64,000 nt of DNA from Pedococcus aerophilus (GTDB lineage: Bacteria > Actinomycetota > Actinomycetes > Actinomycetales > Dermatophilaceae), in contig NZ_BAAARN010000001.1 of the NCBI RefSeq assembly GCF_039532215.1, positions 621,036-685,035 of the forward strand. Direction: 5' to 3'. The notes under the pieces are model-generated. The model ran no database searches, was not told the origin of the DNA, and saw nothing but the letters and a program-made list of their open reading frames with translations. Both the position numbers and the translations under genes were made by a program. Below, piece by piece: positions 1-11,693 of this stretch (positions within the stretch are counted from its first letter, which is position 1; each line of letters begins with the position of its first letter).

Positions 1-3
1 GCC

Positions 4-1320
4 GTGGGGGTGGCGGTCGACGCGATGTCCGACGCGCAGGCGACCCGGGTGTGGGCCCTGTCCGAGCCCGAGCTGAGGGAGGCTGTCCGCGCCCTCGGCG
101 AGCTCTCCGCGCGGGTCGACGCCACCCTGGTGAGCGTCCTCGCAGAGGCCGGCTCGCGCGGGCTCGGCACGGGTGAGGGCTGGGGCCCGGTGGACTGGGT
201 GAGGTCGCTCGTGCCGCTGCTGCCGCTGCGCACGGTCACCGATGCGCAGGCGGTCGCACGTGCAGCCGGCGACCCCCGGCTGTCCGGGGTGGTCGAGGCG
301 GCCACCGTCGGTGCGCCGTCGCCCGAGGGGCACCACGGGGCGTCCGCAGACCTGCTGCCGGTCGGCAAGGCGGCGCAGCTCGTGCGGTTCCACCAGTCGG
401 TGGCCGGGCTGGCAGACCCCGGACACCTGGACGAGGCCCTTACCACGCTCCTGGACGGTGCCACCGGCCCCGGTGGCCTGAGCGAGCGCGACCTGGCCAT
501 CTGCCTGCGCCGCACCGGCGACCTCCTCCGACCCGACCGCGCCGTCGAGCACGACGCCGATGTGGCCCGGGCCCACCGGTCCCTCACCAAGGCCCGGGGC
601 CCGGTGGGGCTGTCCCGCTACACCCTGCTGCTGGACGACGACGGTGCGGCGGTCGTCGATGCCGCGGTCGACGCCCTCGCCCGCCCCCGTCGCGACGAGG
701 ACACCGGCGACCTCGACACCCGGACGCCCGCCGCGCGACGTGCCGATGCCCTGCTGGACCTGGTCACCCGCGCCGTGGAGGCGCCCGACGGCCTGCCCCG
801 GCAGACCAAGACCACCATGCTCGTCACCGTGCCGCTCGAGGTGCTTCAGCGACGGGCCCGGGGCGCGGGCCTCACCCTCACCGGTGGCGTGCTCACGACC
901 GACACGGTTCGCCGGATGGCCTGCGACGCCGAGGTCGTCCCCGTCGTCCTCGGCAGCCGCGGCGAGGTGCTCGACCAGGGCACGGCGGTCCGCCTGTTCA
1001 CCACCGCCCAGATCAGGCACCTCTGGGTGCGCGACCGGGGCCACTGCACGTTCCCCGGCTGCAGCAGGCCCGCGCGCTGGACCGACGCGCACCACCTGGT
1101 GCACTGGGCCGACGGCGGGCGCACGGACGTCGACAACGCCGCCCTGCTCTGCCGGGCCCACCACACCGTCGTCCACCGGGAGAGGTTTGCCGGCGACGTC
1201 GTCGACGCGGACGACGGCCGGGCGGTGGTCTGGGACCTCACGCCGGGCTCGTACGACTCCCGCCTGACCGCAGCTGGGCGCGACGCCCGGTCCGGACCGC
1301 TGGGCCGACGTCGAACGTGA
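4..1320 (+). CDS. DUF222 / HNH endonuclease signature motif protein (13E12 family), possibly 5'-partial
   Basis: The N-terminal two thirds is the alanine/arginine-rich helical DUF222 (13E12 repeat) domain. The C-terminal part carries an HNH module: a CTFPGC zinc knuckle, then DAHHLVHW and LLCRAHH, which supply the metal and catalytic histidines. This family is common and multicopy in actinobacteria; a nuclease role is predicted from HNH, but the substrate is unknown. The frame is open to the window edge, so the GTG at 4 may not be the true start; ATG at 25 is an internal alternative. It ends in TGA and is followed by a long perfect hairpin that separates it from the convergent aconitase gene. 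The lack of a partner gene fits its usual solitary context. Confidence 0.85.
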   Translation: MGVAVDAMSDAQATRVWALSEPELREAVRALGELSARVDATLVSVLAEAGSRGLGTGEGWGPVDWVRSLVPLLPLRTVTDAQAVARAAGDPRLSGVVEAATVGAPSPEGHHGASADLLPVGKAAQLVRFHQSVAGLADPGHLDEALTTLLDGATGPGGLSERDLAICLRRTGDLLRPDRAVEHDADVARAHRSLTKARGPVGLSRYTLLLDDDGAAVVDAAVDALARPRRDEDTGDLDTRTPAARRADALLDLVTRAVEAPDGLPRQTKTTMLVTVPLEVLQRRARGAGLTLTGGVLTTDTVRRMACDAEVVPVVLGSRGEVLDQGTAVRLFTTAQIRHLWVRDRGHCTFPGCSRPARWTDAHHLVHWADGGRTDVDNAALLCRAHHTVVHRERFAGDVVDADDGRAVVWDLTPGSYDSRLTAAGRDARSGPLGRRRT

Positions 1321-1415
1321 CCTCGCCCCGCACCCCGCCCGTCGGCGGGGTCACCGGCATGCGGACGGGCGAGCCTCCGTTTCTCGTCCCGACTCCCCTG
1401 CGCGCCACCCACGAC

Positions 1416-1456
1416 CGAGGGGTATGCCGCGTGGTGACCACGCGGCATACCCCTCG
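1416..1456. terminator. 19-bp perfect inverted repeat between convergent genes
   Basis: The arms 1416-1434 and 1438-1456 are exact reverse complements with a 3-nt loop. The repeat lies between the 3' ends of the HNH gene and acnA, so it fits a bidirectional terminator, although no T-run follows. Each arm contains GGTATGCCGCG, the octamer that is over-represented across this window; a second long hairpin at 37029-37069 has the same core. Confidence 0.75.
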
Positions 1457-1479
1457 AATCAGGTGCGGGAGAAGCGAAC

Positions 1480-4272
<2,793 letters not shown>

Positions 4273-4331
4273 TGCCTGCTCCTTCGATGCTCAGTTGTGT
4301 GCGTCGTTGCACTCTGCTGTCGATCTCGATT

Positions 4332-4349
4332 TATCTTGACGTCAAGATA
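4332..4349. promoter_or_regulatory. 18-bp perfect palindrome in the acnA promoter region
   Basis: TATCTTGACGTCAAGATA is a perfect palindrome about 60 bp upstream of the acnA start and 20 bp beyond the end of the thioesterase gene. On the acnA strand it contains TTGACG, so a bound protein would overlap a plausible -35. Dyad-symmetric sites of this size suit a TetR or MarR dimer; AcnR-type control of acn is known in corynebacteria, but this sequence differs from the published AcnR site, so the regulator is not identified. Confidence 0.6.
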
Positions 4350-4368
4350 TCACGTCGGTCGTGCGTGG

Positions 4369-4815
4369 TCAGGTCTGGACACGATCCTCGTCCAATGCGG
4401 TGCGCAGCGAAAGTGGCAGCTCTCGTTTGGTCCGCTCGGCGAGACCCGCGGCGACGTAGGTGATCGTCAGCACGGCGCACAGCAGCTGGTCCGAGTGCCG
4501 GTGGATCTCGTGCCGCAGGGTGAAGCTCGTCGTCCCCACGCGGACGGGTCGCACGACGATGTCGGCCCGGTCCCCCGCCGCCAGGCTCGCCAGCCACTCG
4601 ATGTCCGCGTGCCGCACCAGCGGCAGCGCGTCCGCCTCCTTGGCGTCCTCGAGGCCGTACCCACGCGATGCGAGGTAGGCCAGCCGGGCGTCGTCGCACC
4701 ACGCCAGGTACCACGCGTTGAACACCACCCCTACCTGGTCGACCTCGTAGAAGTGGACCTCGACGTGGTGGGTGAAGGGGGCGGGGCTGGGCTCGTGGTC
4801 AGGCTGCGTCGGCAC
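4369..4815 (-). CDS. acyl-CoA thioesterase, 4-hydroxybenzoyl-CoA thioesterase (hot-dog) family
   Basis: A 148-residue single hot-dog domain. The segment HVEVHFYEVDQVGVVFNAWY matches the family active-site region, with the catalytic Asp in the D-Q-V-G-V-V-F-N stretch and the long helix following. These enzymes hydrolyse acyl- or aroyl-CoA; the actual substrate cannot be read from sequence. It starts with GTG at 4815 and has no SD, but TAGGCT lies 8 nt upstream (4824-4829), so the mRNA may be leaderless. The gene is transcribed toward acnA but the palindrome and promoter lie between them, so it is probably a separate unit. Confidence 0.85.
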   Translation of the reverse strand: MPTQPDHEPSPAPFTHHVEVHFYEVDQVGVVFNAWYLAWCDDARLAYLASRGYGLEDAKEADALPLVRHADIEWLASLAAGDRADIVVRPVRVGTTSFTLRHEIHRHSDQLLCAVLTITYVAAGLAERTKRELPLSLRTALDEDRVQT

Positions 4816-4919
4816 GACGAGCGAGCCTAGGTCACGCCTGCCGTATGGCGCCCCGGCAGCCCCTCGGGCACGTCACCCGCCGCGGACGGAAAGGACCCAC
4901 CGTCCGGAATCGAGGCACG

Positions 4920-6089
4920 TCACCGCCGGGACGGGACGGTGAGCACCAACGCCGCGGCGCAGGCCGCTGCCAGGAACAGCAGTCCCGCGGGGAAGCCGGC
5001 GGCCGTCGCGATCGCGCCCACCACCACGGCACCGGCCGCGGTGCCGCCGTCGAACCCGATGTTCCAGCCTGCGCTGGCGACCGGGATGTGCCCCGGGTCG
5101 ACGCGGGCGAAGGCGACCACGAGCGTGAGGTTCTGCAGGGCTCCGTACGCGACACCGGCCAGGGCTGCGCCGAGGAGCAGCAGACCCAGGTCTCCGTCGC
5201 GGCTCGCACCCCAGGCACAGGTGGCGAGGCCTGCCACCCCGGTGAGGAGCAGGGGCGCGAGAAAGCGCTCGGCGCCATACCGGTCGGACAGGTGCCCGGC
5301 ACCCCACCGGCACAGGGCGGTCCCGATCCCGAGCACGAGCAGGACGACGGCCGAGGCGGTGCCCGATCCGACGATCTGGGGCACGAAGGTGAGCAGCCCG
5401 CCACCGGCCATCGTCACCGCGAACAGGATCGCGGTGGGACGGGCCACGGCGAGCGCGCTGCCCCGGTCGATCCGTGGGGTCCGCTCGGTGACCCGGTCGG
5501 CCGGTCCGAGGGCGCGGGCCACGGCGAAGGCGAAGGGCGCGGCCAGGACGGGCAGCGCGCCGAGGGCGAAAACGGCGCCGTAGCCCCAGTGTTCGGCGAC
5601 GGCCACCGAGGCGGGGAGCAGGACGAGGTTGGGCACGGCGACCGCGAGGCCGTAGGCGCCGATGGCTGCCCCGCGGCGGTGCACCGGGACGAGGTGGGCG
5701 GCCACGGCCGACCCGGTGACGGTGAGGATCCCGAACCCGATCCCCCGCACCGCGGACAGCGCGAGCACCGGACCGAGGGCATCGGACAGGAGGTAGAGCG
5801 GCGAGGCCGCGCCCATGAGGAGGACGCCGACGGCGATCACGGGCCCGTGACCGAACCGGCGCAGCAGCGCGGGCACGGCGAACTGCGTCACCACGGTGGC
5901 CGCGAGCAGCACCCCGTTGACCAGCCCGGAGCCTGCCTCGTCGGCGCCACCGCGGACCGCCCACAACGGGGCCACCGACAGCAGCGCGGCGTAGCCGCTG
6001 AAGCCGAACGCGGACAGCAGGCCCAGCGCAGGCATCCCGGGCAGCCGCCACACCGACCCGGTGGCGGCGTCCGGAGTGGTCGTGCTCAC
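4920..6089 (-). CDS. MFS transporter
   Basis: A hydrophobic protein of about 389 residues with roughly 12 predicted membrane segments and MFS-type loops (GAGHLSDRYGAERFLAP resembles motif A between segments 6 and 7). The substrate is unknown; drug/metabolite efflux is typical. The open frame runs further upstream, but I place the start at the GTG at 6089 because it overlaps the stop codon of the upstream methyltransferase as GTGA, the same coupling used by the preceding gene pair. It is the last gene of the APC permease-methyltransferase-MFS operon. Confidence 0.85.
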   Translation of the reverse strand: MSTTTPDAATGSVWRLPGMPALGLLSAFGFSGYAALLSVAPLWAVRGGADEAGSGLVNGVLLAATVVTQFAVPALLRRFGHGPVIAVGVLLMGAASPLYLLSDALGPVLALSAVRGIGFGILTVTGSAVAAHLVPVHRRGAAIGAYGLAVAVPNLVLLPASVAVAEHWGYGAVFALGALPVLAAPFAFAVARALGPADRVTERTPRIDRGSALAVARPTAILFAVTMAGGGLLTFVPQIVGSGTASAVVLLVLGIGTALCRWGAGHLSDRYGAERFLAPLLLTGVAGLATCAWGASRDGDLGLLLLGAALAGVAYGALQNLTLVVAFARVDPGHIPVASAGWNIGFDGGTAAGAVVVGAIATAAGFPAGLLFLAAACAAALVLTVPSRR

Positions 6090-7381
6090 CGTTCGAACAG
6101 GGCCACGCACTCGACGTGGTGCGTCATGGGGAACGCGTCGAACGCGCGCACCTCACGCAGCTCGTAGCCGGACTCCTTCAGGTAGGCGGTGTCGCGCGCG
6201 AGGGCGGCCGGGTCGCAGGCGACATAGGCGATGGCTCGCGGTGAGAGCCGCACGAGCTGGGCGACGATGTCCTTGCCGGCACCGGTGCGCGGCGGGTCGA
6301 GCACCACGACGTCGGCCGACAGCGGCAGCAGGGGGTGCCGGCGCAGCTTGCGCGAGCGTTGGGCGCGGCGGCCGTTGGGTCCCGACTTCGACGCCCGCGG
6401 CACACCGAACGCGTCGTCGACCCGGGCGCGGATCGCCAGGACCGAGGGGTATTTCGCGAGGTTGCCTGCCGCTGCGGCGACCGCGCCCGGGTCGGACTCG
6501 ACCGCGACGACCTTCCCGTCCGGGCCGACGGCCCGGCCCAGGGCCGCGGCGAACAGGCCCACACCGGAGTAGAGGTCGAGGGCGGTCTCGCCGTCGCGGG
6601 GAGCGAGCATGCCGAGCACGGTGTCGACGAACGTCGCGGCCGCGCCGGGGTGGACCTGCCAGAAGCCCCGCGCACCCACCTCGAAGTCGGCGACGAACGA
6701 GCTGCCCTCGACGTGCTCGACGACCGTCGGGGCCTCGGCCTCGCCGGACGGCACGCGGACGACGACTGCCTCGCCCTGCGACGGGGCGACGACGTCGACC
6801 GCGTCCTCACCGTCCCAGTGGCCGCGCAGGACACCAGTGGCGAGGATGCGCTCGTCGGCGATGAGGCAGGTGTCGACCGGGACGACGTCGTGCGACCGGT
6901 GCTGGCGCAGGCCGGCCCGTCCCACCTCGTCGACGGCGAACTCGACCCGCGTCCTCCAACCGAGGCCGTCGTGGTCACCGGGAACCGGCTCCACGGCGAC
7001 GTCCACGTCGAGCCTGGCCAGGCGGGAGAACTGCTCGCGCACCACGGTGGCCTTGAGCTCGCGCTGGTGCGGCAGGCCCACGTGCTGGAAGTCGCAGCCG
7101 CCGCACAGTCCCGGCGCCGCATACGGGCACGGGGCGGTGACCCGGTGCTCGCTGGCCTCGAGGACCTCGACGCAGTCGGCGCGGACGAATCGCTGGCCCT
7201 CCCGCGCCTCGGTGACCCGTACGCGGACGCGCTCGCCGGGCAGGGCGTGCCGGACGAAGACGACGCGTCCCTCGTGGCGGGCGATGCAGAAACCGCCGTG
7301 CGCGATGGGTCCGACCTCGACCTCGACCTCGTCGCCGACCCGGAGGTCGGCCTGCACCTCGGTGGACCGGTCGGCGCTCAC
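6086..7381 (-). CDS. class I SAM-dependent RNA methyltransferase, TrmA/RlmD (RumA) family
   Basis: The 431-residue protein (GTG start at 7381) begins with a TRAM-like RNA-binding domain. Cysteines 85, 93 and 96 (CPY..LCGGC) resemble the 4Fe-4S site of RlmD. The C-terminal Rossmann domain has the SAM loop DLYSGVGLFAAALG, the DPPRTGAGKD motif and the nucleophilic Cys389 in ACDPAALARD that forms the covalent uridine C6 adduct. It should make 5-methyluridine in tRNA or rRNA; the target is not decidable here. The upstream permease stop overlaps this start (GTGA), which argues against the longer frame starting at 7546. The M. tuberculosis counterpart by position is Rv2689c. Confidence 0.93.
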   Translation of the reverse strand: MSADRSTEVQADLRVGDEVEVEVGPIAHGGFCIARHEGRVVFVRHALPGERVRVRVTEAREGQRFVRADCVEVLEASEHRVTAPCPYAAPGLCGGCDFQHVGLPHQRELKATVVREQFSRLARLDVDVAVEPVPGDHDGLGWRTRVEFAVDEVGRAGLRQHRSHDVVPVDTCLIADERILATGVLRGHWDGEDAVDVVAPSQGEAVVVRVPSGEAEAPTVVEHVEGSSFVADFEVGARGFWQVHPGAAATFVDTVLGMLAPRDGETALDLYSGVGLFAAALGRAVGPDGKVVAVESDPGAVAAAAGNLAKYPSVLAIRARVDDAFGVPRASKSGPNGRRAQRSRKLRRHPLLPLSADVVVLDPPRTGAGKDIVAQLVRLSPRAIAYVACDPAALARDTAYLKESGYELREVRAFDAFPMTHHVECVALFER

Positions 7382-9384
7382 TGGCCGAGCCGGACCGAGC
7401 CGGCGGTCGGTCCGTCGAACCGCTCCTCCTGGCCCTCGGAGGAGGCGAGCTGCCAGGGCACGCTCGCGACCATGACACCGGGGGTGAAGAGCAGCCGGCC
7501 CTTGAGCCGCAACGCACTCTGGTTGTGCAACACCTGCTCGTACCACTTTCCGAGGACGTACTCAGGGATGTAGACCACGACGACGTCGCGGGGGTGGCCG
7601 GAGCGCAGCGACTTGACGTAGTCGACCACCGGCCGGGTGATCTCGCGGTAGGGCGAGTCGAGCGCCTTGAGCGGCACGGGGATGTCGCGGCGGTCCCACT
7701 CGTCCTGGAGGGCCTTGGTCTCCTCGGGCTCGACGTTGACCGTGATCGCCTCGAGCTTGGAGGGGCGGGTGGCCCGCGCGTAGGCCAGGGCCCGCAGCGT
7801 CGGCTTGTGGATCTTGGACACCAGCACGATGGCGTGCACCCGGCTGGGCAGCATCTGCGCGTCGAGGTCGTCGTCGGAGACGCGCAGCTCGGCGCGGACC
7901 CGCTCGTAGTGCTTGTTGATCCCGAGCATGAGGAAGAACAGGACGACCATGGCGGCGATGGCGAAGCCCGCACCGTGGAGGAACTTCGTGGCCAGGACGA
8001 CGAGCAGGACGGTGCCGGACATCGCCGCACCGACGGCGTTGATGACGCGGCTGCGCATCATCTGCGAACGCACCGCCGCGTCGCGCTCGAGGCGCAGGTG
8101 GCGGTTCCAGTGCCGGATCATGCCGATCTGGCTCAGGGTGAAGGACACGAACACCCCGACGATGTAGAGCTGGATCAGCTTGGTGACCTCGGCGTCGTAG
8201 ATGATGATCAGCACGATCGCCGCCCCGGCCAGGATGAGGATGCCGTTGGAGAAGGCGAGGCGGTCGCCGCGGGTGTGCAGCTGGCGCGGCAGGTAGCCGT
8301 CCTTGGCGAGGATCGAGCCGAGCACCGGGAAGCCGTTGAACGCGGTGTTGGCCGCGAGGATGAGGATGACGCCGGTGACGATCGAGACCAGGACGACCCC
8401 GGGCGGGAAGTTGTCGAAGACGGCGTGGGCGACCTGGCCCATGATCGTCTCCTGCACGTAGCCGTCACCGACCGGGACACCGTCCCGGGTGAGCTGCTGG
8501 GCGGGGTCCTCGGCGTACTTGATGCCGGTCCAGCGGGCCAGCGTCACCATCGACATGAGCATCGTGATGGCGATGAGCCCCATGAGGAGCAGGGTCGTCG
8601 CGGCGTTGCGGCTCTTGGGCTTCTCGAACGCCGGGACACCGTTGGAGATCGCCTCGACGCCCGTCAGGGCCGCACAGCCAGACGAGAACGCCCGCAGCAG
8701 CAGGAACGCCATGGCGATGCCGCCGATGGCCTCGTACCCCGGCTCGGGTGCCAGCTCGAGCCCGGCGCTCTCGGCCTGCGGCAGGTCGCCGAAGTAGTGC
8801 CGGTAGAAGCCCACGAGCGCCATGCCGAGGACGCTCACCATGAACAGGTAGGTCGGGATCGCGAACGCCGAGCCCGACTCGCGCACGCCGCGCAGGTTCA
8901 TCGCGGTGAGCAGGGCGATGAGGACGACGGCGACGATGACCTCGTGGCCGCGCACGAACGGCAGGGCCGCAGCCGCGTTCTGGACACCGGACGAGATGGA
9001 CACCGCGACGGTGAGGACGTAGTCGACGAGCAGGGCGCTGGCGACCGTCAGCCCGGCCTTGGGCCCCAGGTTGGTGCTGGCGACCTCGTAGTCACCGCCG
9101 CCGGAGGGGTAGGCGTGCACGTTCTGGCGGTAGGACGCGACGACGACGAGCATGACGACGACGACGCACAGCGCGATGATCCACGAGTTCGTCAGCGCGA
9201 GCGCCCCGCCGGCGAGGCCGAGGGTCAGGAAGATCTCGTCCGGCGCGTACGCCACGGACGAGAGCGCGTCGCTGGCGAAGACGGGCAGTGCGAGCTTCTT
9301 GGGGAGCAGGGTGTCGCCGAGGCGGTCGCTGCGCATCGCGCGACCGACAAGCACACGCTTGAGGACGCGTCCGGGAGTTGCCAC
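7378..9384 (-). CDS. APC superfamily amino acid / cation permease with long cytosolic C-terminus
   Basis: About 668 residues: 12 hydrophobic segments, then a hydrophilic C-terminal domain of about 170 residues rich in Val/His motifs (VHAIVLVSKIHKPTLRALAYA, resembling a USP-like fold). The N-terminal sequence RSDRLGDTLLPKKLALPVFASDALSSVAYAPDE is the signature of the actinobacterial Rv2690c family. The substrate is unproven. I choose the GTG at 9384 because TAGAGT sits 7 nt upstream (9392-9397), like a leaderless promoter, and because starts further upstream would run into the divergent trkA promoter. The divergent TrkA pair suggests a link to potassium or osmotic homeostasis (inference). Confidence 0.9.
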   Translation of the reverse strand: MATPGRVLKRVLVGRAMRSDRLGDTLLPKKLALPVFASDALSSVAYAPDEIFLTLGLAGGALALTNSWIIALCVVVVMLVVVASYRQNVHAYPSGGGDYEVASTNLGPKAGLTVASALLVDYVLTVAVSISSGVQNAAAALPFVRGHEVIVAVVLIALLTAMNLRGVRESGSAFAIPTYLFMVSVLGMALVGFYRHYFGDLPQAESAGLELAPEPGYEAIGGIAMAFLLLRAFSSGCAALTGVEAISNGVPAFEKPKSRNAATTLLLMGLIAITMLMSMVTLARWTGIKYAEDPAQQLTRDGVPVGDGYVQETIMGQVAHAVFDNFPPGVVLVSIVTGVILILAANTAFNGFPVLGSILAKDGYLPRQLHTRGDRLAFSNGILILAGAAIVLIIIYDAEVTKLIQLYIVGVFVSFTLSQIGMIRHWNRHLRLERDAAVRSQMMRSRVINAVGAAMSGTVLLVVLATKFLHGAGFAIAAMVVLFFLMLGINKHYERVRAELRVSDDDLDAQMLPSRVHAIVLVSKIHKPTLRALAYARATRPSKLEAITVNVEPEETKALQDEWDRRDIPVPLKALDSPYREITRPVVDYVKSLRSGHPRDVVVVYIPEYVLGKWYEQVLHNQSALRLKGRLLFTPGVMVASVPWQLASSEGQEERFDGPTAGSVRLGQ

Positions 9385-9487
9385 GGCGAACACTCTAGGC
9401 GGCGCAGGTGGCCGTTGCGCGAGACCCCGTCCCTGACCTGCGCGGCACCGTGCACGAGCAGGTATGGCGCGGTGTAGCGTCGGCGTC
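9385..9487. promoter_or_regulatory. Divergent promoter region with two leaderless-type -10 boxes
   Basis: The 103-bp gap between the permease and trkA carries TAGAGT (minus strand, 9392-9397), 7 nt before the permease GTG, and TAGCGT (plus strand, 9475-9480), 7 nt before the trkA GTG. Neither start has an SD. It also contains one copy of the GTATGGCG octamer at about 9462. Confidence 0.5.
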
Positions 9488-10156
9488 GTGCACTTCGTGA
9501 TCATGGGCTGCGGCCGAGTGGGCTCGTCCCTCGCGCTGAGCCTCGAGAGCCAGGGCCACGACGTCGCGGTGATCGACCAGGAGGAGTCCGCGTTCCGACG
9601 CCTGGGCTCCGCGTTCGAGGGGCGCCGGGTCACCGGGGTCGGCTTCGACCGCGACACCCTGGGTGAGGCCGGCATCTCCGACGCCTACGCCTTCGCCGCC
9701 GTGTCCAGTGGTGACAACTCCAACATCCTCGCGGCCCGTGTGGCGCGCGAGACGTTCGGCGTCGAGCACGTCGTCGCGCGCATCTACGACCCCGGTCGCG
9801 CCGAGGTCTACCAGCGGCTCGGCATACCCACCGTCGCCACGGTGAAGTGGACCTCCGACCAGATGCTGCGCCGACTGCTCCCACAGGGCCACGTGCCCGA
9901 GCTCGTCGACCCGTCCGGCAAGGTCGTCATCGCCGAGGTCACCGTCAACCCGGGTTGGGTCGGACGGCTCGTCAGCGAGCTCGAGGGCGTCACCGGGACC
10001 CGCGCCGCGTACCTCACGCGCCTTGGCTCCGGCATGCTCCCCGGCGCCGAGACCGTCTTCCAGGAGGGTGACCTGCTGCACCTGGCCGCCCTCGCGTCCG
10101 AGCTCGCGGCCGCAGAGCGCACCCTCGACGCCCCGCCCGCCCCGTCCGGGCACTGA
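9488..10156 (+). CDS. TrkA-family potassium uptake regulatory protein (CeoC-like)
   Basis: A 222-residue cytosolic RCK protein. An N-terminal TrkA-N Rossmann domain (FVIMGCGRVGSSLALSLESQ, the G-x-G-x-x-G NAD-binding loop, ending with acidic D-Q-E) is followed by a TrkA-C ligand-binding domain. Such proteins gate Trk/Ktr potassium channels. A long open frame begins at 9464, but GTG 9488 gives the expected family N-terminus (MHFVIMGCGRVG) and has TAGCGT 7 nt upstream. The second trkA follows 14 bp later, and the pair matches ceoC/ceoB of M. tuberculosis. No channel subunit is in the window. Confidence 0.93.
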   Translation: MHFVIMGCGRVGSSLALSLESQGHDVAVIDQEESAFRRLGSAFEGRRVTGVGFDRDTLGEAGISDAYAFAAVSSGDNSNILAARVARETFGVEHVVARIYDPGRAEVYQRLGIPTVATVKWTSDQMLRRLLPQGHVPELVDPSGKVVIAEVTVNPGWVGRLVSELEGVTGTRAAYLTRLGSGMLPGAETVFQEGDLLHLAALASELAAAERTLDAPPAPSGH

Positions 10157-10170
10157 GCAGAAGGATCCAC

Positions 10171-10854
10171 ATGCGCGTCGTCATCGCCGGGGCCGGGAGC
10201 GTCGGCCGCTCCATCGCCCGGGAGCTGCTGCACAACGGCCACCAGGTCCTGCTCATGGACAAGGACCGCAAGGACATCCAGTCCAGCCGCGTCCCCGAGG
10301 CCAACTGGCTGCTCGCCGACGCCTGCGAGATCACGGCCCTGCACGAGGCGGGCCTGGCGGAGTGCGACGTCGTCGTCGCCGCCACCGGTGACGACAAGGT
10401 CAACCTCGTCGTCTCGCTGCTGGCCAAGACCGAGTTCGGCGTCCCGCGCACCGTGGCCCGCGTGAACAACCCGAAGAACGAGTGGATGTTCGACGAGGCC
10501 TGGGGCGTCGACGTCGCCGTGTCGACGCCGCGCCTGATGACCGCCCTCGTCGAGGAGGCCGTCAGCGTCGGCGACCTGGTGCGCATCTTCCAGTTCCAGC
10601 AGGGCAAGGCCACGATGGTCGAGCTGACCCTGCCGCCGGAGAGCCCCTACGCGGGCAAGCGCGTCGGCGACGTCGAGTTCCCCGGCGAGACGGTGCTGGT
10701 CGGCATCATCCGCGAGGACCACCCGATCGCGCCGAGCCGCGACGACTCCCTCGAGCCGCACGACGAGCTGCTCTTCATCTCGACGCCGGAGTTCGAGGAC
10801 GAGCTCGAGGCGATGCTCAGCCCCGGCGACCGCAACCCCCGCGGCGAGGCCTGA
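10171..10854 (+). CDS. TrkA-family potassium uptake regulatory protein (CeoB-like)
   Basis: A 227-residue second RCK protein: an N-terminal MRVVIAGAGSVGRSIARELL nucleotide-binding loop, the TrkA-N domain to about residue 130, then TrkA-C with a P-x-S-x-Y-A-G-K-R-V-G-D motif. The ATG is preceded by AGAAGGA at ideal spacing, so it is translated from the trkA operon mRNA. Two single RCK proteins in tandem probably assemble as a hetero-oligomeric gating ring (inference from paired ceoB/ceoC). The convergent DUF3159 gene ends 2 bp after its stop. Confidence 0.94.
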   Translation: MRVVIAGAGSVGRSIARELLHNGHQVLLMDKDRKDIQSSRVPEANWLLADACEITALHEAGLAECDVVVAATGDDKVNLVVSLLAKTEFGVPRTVARVNNPKNEWMFDEAWGVDVAVSTPRLMTALVEEAVSVGDLVRIFQFQQGKATMVELTLPPESPYAGKRVGDVEFPGETVLVGIIREDHPIAPSRDDSLEPHDELLFISTPEFEDELEAMLSPGDRNPRGEA

Positions 10855-10856
10855 CC

Positions 10857-11693
10857 TCAGGTCGGGTCGGGCTCCCGCTCGGCTTGGCGGCCGTCGTGGT
10901 GCCTGTCGCCGTGCTCGACGTGGTGACCGTCGGGTGCCGGCACCTCCTGCGGTGTCTGGCCGCGGACGAGCATCAGCCCCATCACGGCGAGGCCGGCCAG
11001 CCACAACGGCCAGCCGAGCGCCACTTTGGCGACGCCGAGCCAGGCCACCTCACCCGCGAAGTACAGCGGGAGCATGATGGCGACGCGCACGGCATACATG
11101 ACGACGAGCACCAGGGTGAGGCGCTGGCAGACGCGCACCAGACCGCGGTCCCGACGCCAGGCGAACGGGTCCTCGGCCGCCCGGGGGTCGCCGGCGCCGA
11201 CCATGAAACCCACGAGGGGCCAACGGCTCACGACCGACACGAGGGCTGCGACGCCCCAGCCGGCGCTGGTGAGGATGCCCGGCAGGAACGCGTCCTGCGC
11301 CCGGCCGCTGCGCAGCGCGAAGAACGCCGCGATGCCTGTCGCCAGGGCGGCGGAGAGCACGAACTGCAGGCTCTGTCGCTGCACGATGCGCACCAGCGCC
11401 AGGACGACGATGACCCCGCCGGCGGCGATGACCGCGGTCCGCACGTCCTTGGTGGCGGTCCACACGATGACGAAGGCCACCGTCGGCAGCGCGGTCTCGA
11501 GCGAGCCGCGCCACCCACCGAGGGCCTTGGACAGGCGCTGGCGGATGACCTCCTCGACCGTGGCAGGCGGCGTCGTCACGTCGGTCACGGCACCGTGACC
11601 GACCACGCGATCGGCCGCGCTGGTCCCGGCATCGGCGGCGGGGTCGGTGCCGGCACTCGCGTCGGCACCGGCGGCGACACGGTCAGTGGGCAC
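10857..11693 (-). CDS. DUF3159 family membrane protein
   Basis: A 278-residue integral membrane protein. After about 60 Ala/Thr-rich cytosolic residues come roughly six hydrophobic helices (for example VAFVIVWTATKDVRTAVIAA and the run AALVSVVSRWPLVGFMVGAG), and the tail is His/Asp-rich. DUF3159 has no proven function; the gene sits at the position of Rv2693c in the dut cluster of actinobacteria. The GTG start at 11693 overlaps the end of the upstream OB-fold gene by 11 bp, so the two are translationally coupled. Confidence 0.85.
   Translation of the reverse strand: MPTDRVAAGADASAGTDPAADAGTSAADRVVGHGAVTDVTTPPATVEEVIRQRLSKALGGWRGSLETALPTVAFVIVWTATKDVRTAVIAAGGVIVVLALVRIVQRQSLQFVLSAALATGIAAFFALRSGRAQDAFLPGILTSAGWGVAALVSVVSRWPLVGFMVGAGDPRAAEDPFAWRRDRGLVRVCQRLTLVLVVMYAVRVAIMLPLYFAGEVAWLGVAKVALGWPLWLAGLAVMGLMLVRGQTPQEVPAPDGHHVEHGDRHHDGRQAEREPDPT

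Noticed and set aside
6335-7573. A 412-codon frame opposite the methyltransferase
   Set aside because: Antisense shadow of a clearly recognised gene.
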